In this document: positions 63,376 through 64,000 of the stretch, piece by piece
Layout: each line of letters begins with the position of its first letter
Numbering within the stretch: position 1 is the stretch's first letter
Source of the DNA: Acidobacteriota bacterium
GTDB taxonomy: Bacteria > Acidobacteriota > Terriglobia > Acidiferrales > UBA7541
Length of the DNA: 64,000 nucleotides
NCBI GenBank assembly: GCA_013287135.1
Contig: JABDEK010000003.1
Coordinates: 1 to 64,000, forward strand
Direction of reading: 5' to 3'
Made by a program: the position numbers and the translations under genes
Notes under the pieces: generated by a model
Database searches by the model: none
Told to the model about the DNA's origin: nothing
Seen by the model: the letters and a program-made list of their open reading frames with translations, nothing else

Positions 63376-63963
63376 ATGCCAGATATCTCTGACGGGAAGT
63401 CCGGGGAAACGACCAGCGCGCCCTCCAAGGCGCCGGCAGCAAATGCATCTGCTGCGCTGGACGCCAAATCGACGGTAAAAGCGGTGAACACGACCCGCCG
63501 TCGCGTCATTTGGGCGTGCATTTGGGGTTATCTCGGCGTCAATTTCCTGATGTTCCTCCGATTTTTCTTTCCTCGCGCGCTCTACGAACCCAATACCGTT
63601 TTCGACATCGGATTTCCTTCCGACTTCGCTTTGGGCATCGATCAACGCTTCTTGATGACCAACCGCGTGTGGGTGGTGCGGGAGCCGGACCGTCTTTTCG
63701 TTATTTTCGCGCGCTGCACGCACCTCGGTTGCACTCCGGAATGGAAGCCGGCGGAAAATAAATTCAAGTGCCCCTGCCACGGAAGCGGTTATGACAGTGA
63801 AGGCGTGAACTTTGAAGGTCCCGCGCCGCGTCCCATGGACCGTTCTTTTGTGCAGCTCGATCCTACCGGGAAAATTACGGTGGATACGAGCCGCTTGTTC
63901 GTGGACGATCCGCGTGCAGGCGTCAATCATTTCAACGATCCAGGAGCCTTTTTGAACGTGTAG
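63376..63963 (+). CDS. Rieske [2Fe-2S] protein of a cytochrome bc-type complex
   Basis: 195 residues. After a 40-residue disordered N-terminus comes one membrane anchor ([21 protein letters not shown]), then the Rieske fold with CTHLGC (Cys114, His116, Cys119) and CPCHGSGYD (Cys132, Cys134, His135). Cys114/Cys132 and the two His bind the cluster, and Cys119/Cys134 form the disulfide. GPAPRPMDR is the conserved proline loop. It transfers electrons from quinol to cytochrome c. The 190-base gap after hemH may contain its promoter; cytochrome b would be expected just past the window end. Confidence 0.92.
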   Translation: MPDISDGKSGETTSAPSKAPAANASAALDAKSTVKAVNTTRRRVIWACIWGYLGVNFLMFLRFFFPRALYEPNTVFDIGFPSDFALGIDQRFLMTNRVWVVREPDRLFVIFARCTHLGCTPEWKPAENKFKCPCHGSGYDSEGVNFEGPAPRPMDRSFVQLDPTGKITVDTSRLFVDDPRAGVNHFNDPGAFLNV

Positions 63964-64000
63964 GCTTGGTTTGCACCAAGGCGGCGTGAATTTGATCGCC

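Noticed and set aside
1-64000. tRNA, rRNA, riboswitch and CRISPR signals
   Set aside because: I looked for T-loop-like sequence outside genes, regular short repeats with spacers, and long conserved leaders, and found none that holds up by eye.

Overview
The window looks like chromosomal DNA of a Gram-negative, probably soil-dwelling member of the Acidobacteriota. The evidence is indirect but consistent. Lipopolysaccharide genes are present (lpxD and a fused lptF-lptG) with a c-type cytochrome maturation operon of unusual composition. Several small secreted or membrane proteins have the look of families seen in acidobacterial genomes, and glycyl-tRNA synthetase is of the two-subunit type. Base composition and codon use look uniform. 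I see no insertion sequence, prophage, integrase array, CRISPR array, rRNA or tRNA, so this is core genome and not an island.

Layout. 1-7.4 kb: single-gene units for surface and periplasmic functions (a truncated secreted protein, a PilZ protein, a DedA membrane protein, a small periplasmic protein, a beta-decarboxylating dehydrogenase, a PEGA protein, a CocE-type hydrolase, a rhomboid protease). 7.6-15.1 kb: recO-glyQ-glyS, then ppdK and udk. 15.2-22.8 kb: a tiny membrane protein, the lptF-lptG fusion, a GH57 glycosidase and, on the minus strand, aroF followed by a YVTN propeller protein. 23-27.7 kb: yjbQ-hemW-ltaE-M2 peptidase. 28.1-33.7 kb: acyl-CoA dehydrogenase, meaB, metallo-beta-lactamase-fold hydrolase, MTA phosphorylase, PfkB kinase, MgtC. 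33.9-41 kb: a propeller lipoprotein, then ldcA-mpl-M61 peptidase-plsC. 41-42.7 kb (minus): a duplicated-domain protein and lpxD. 42.8-51.7 kb: murJ-xerD-cca-dnaE-accA. 51.8-55 kb: a membrane protein, a [2Fe-2S] ferredoxin-like protein, a possible uracil-DNA-glycosylase-like protein and an aromatic amino acid decarboxylase. 55-64 kb: a tightly packed ccmE-ccmF-ccmH-(ccmI-like)-(fusion protein)-ccmA-ccmB-ccmC-ccmD operon followed by hemH and a Rieske protein that begins the next respiratory unit.

The most interesting region is the last one. Its CcmE has cysteine where the haem-binding histidine normally sits (CxxxY). Its CcmH has a five-cysteine cluster instead of the simple LRCxxC motif. CcmI is reduced to its N-terminal membrane and helix module. 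A second copy of that module is fused to a periplasmic carboxypeptidase-regulatory-like protein inside the operon. With ferrochelatase and a Rieske protein alongside, the cluster links haem synthesis, haem attachment and a respiratory complex. Other themes are cell-envelope biogenesis (lptFG, lpxD, murJ, ldcA-mpl recycling, plsC) and recurrent extended -10 promoters (TGnTATAAT-like) ahead of several operons.
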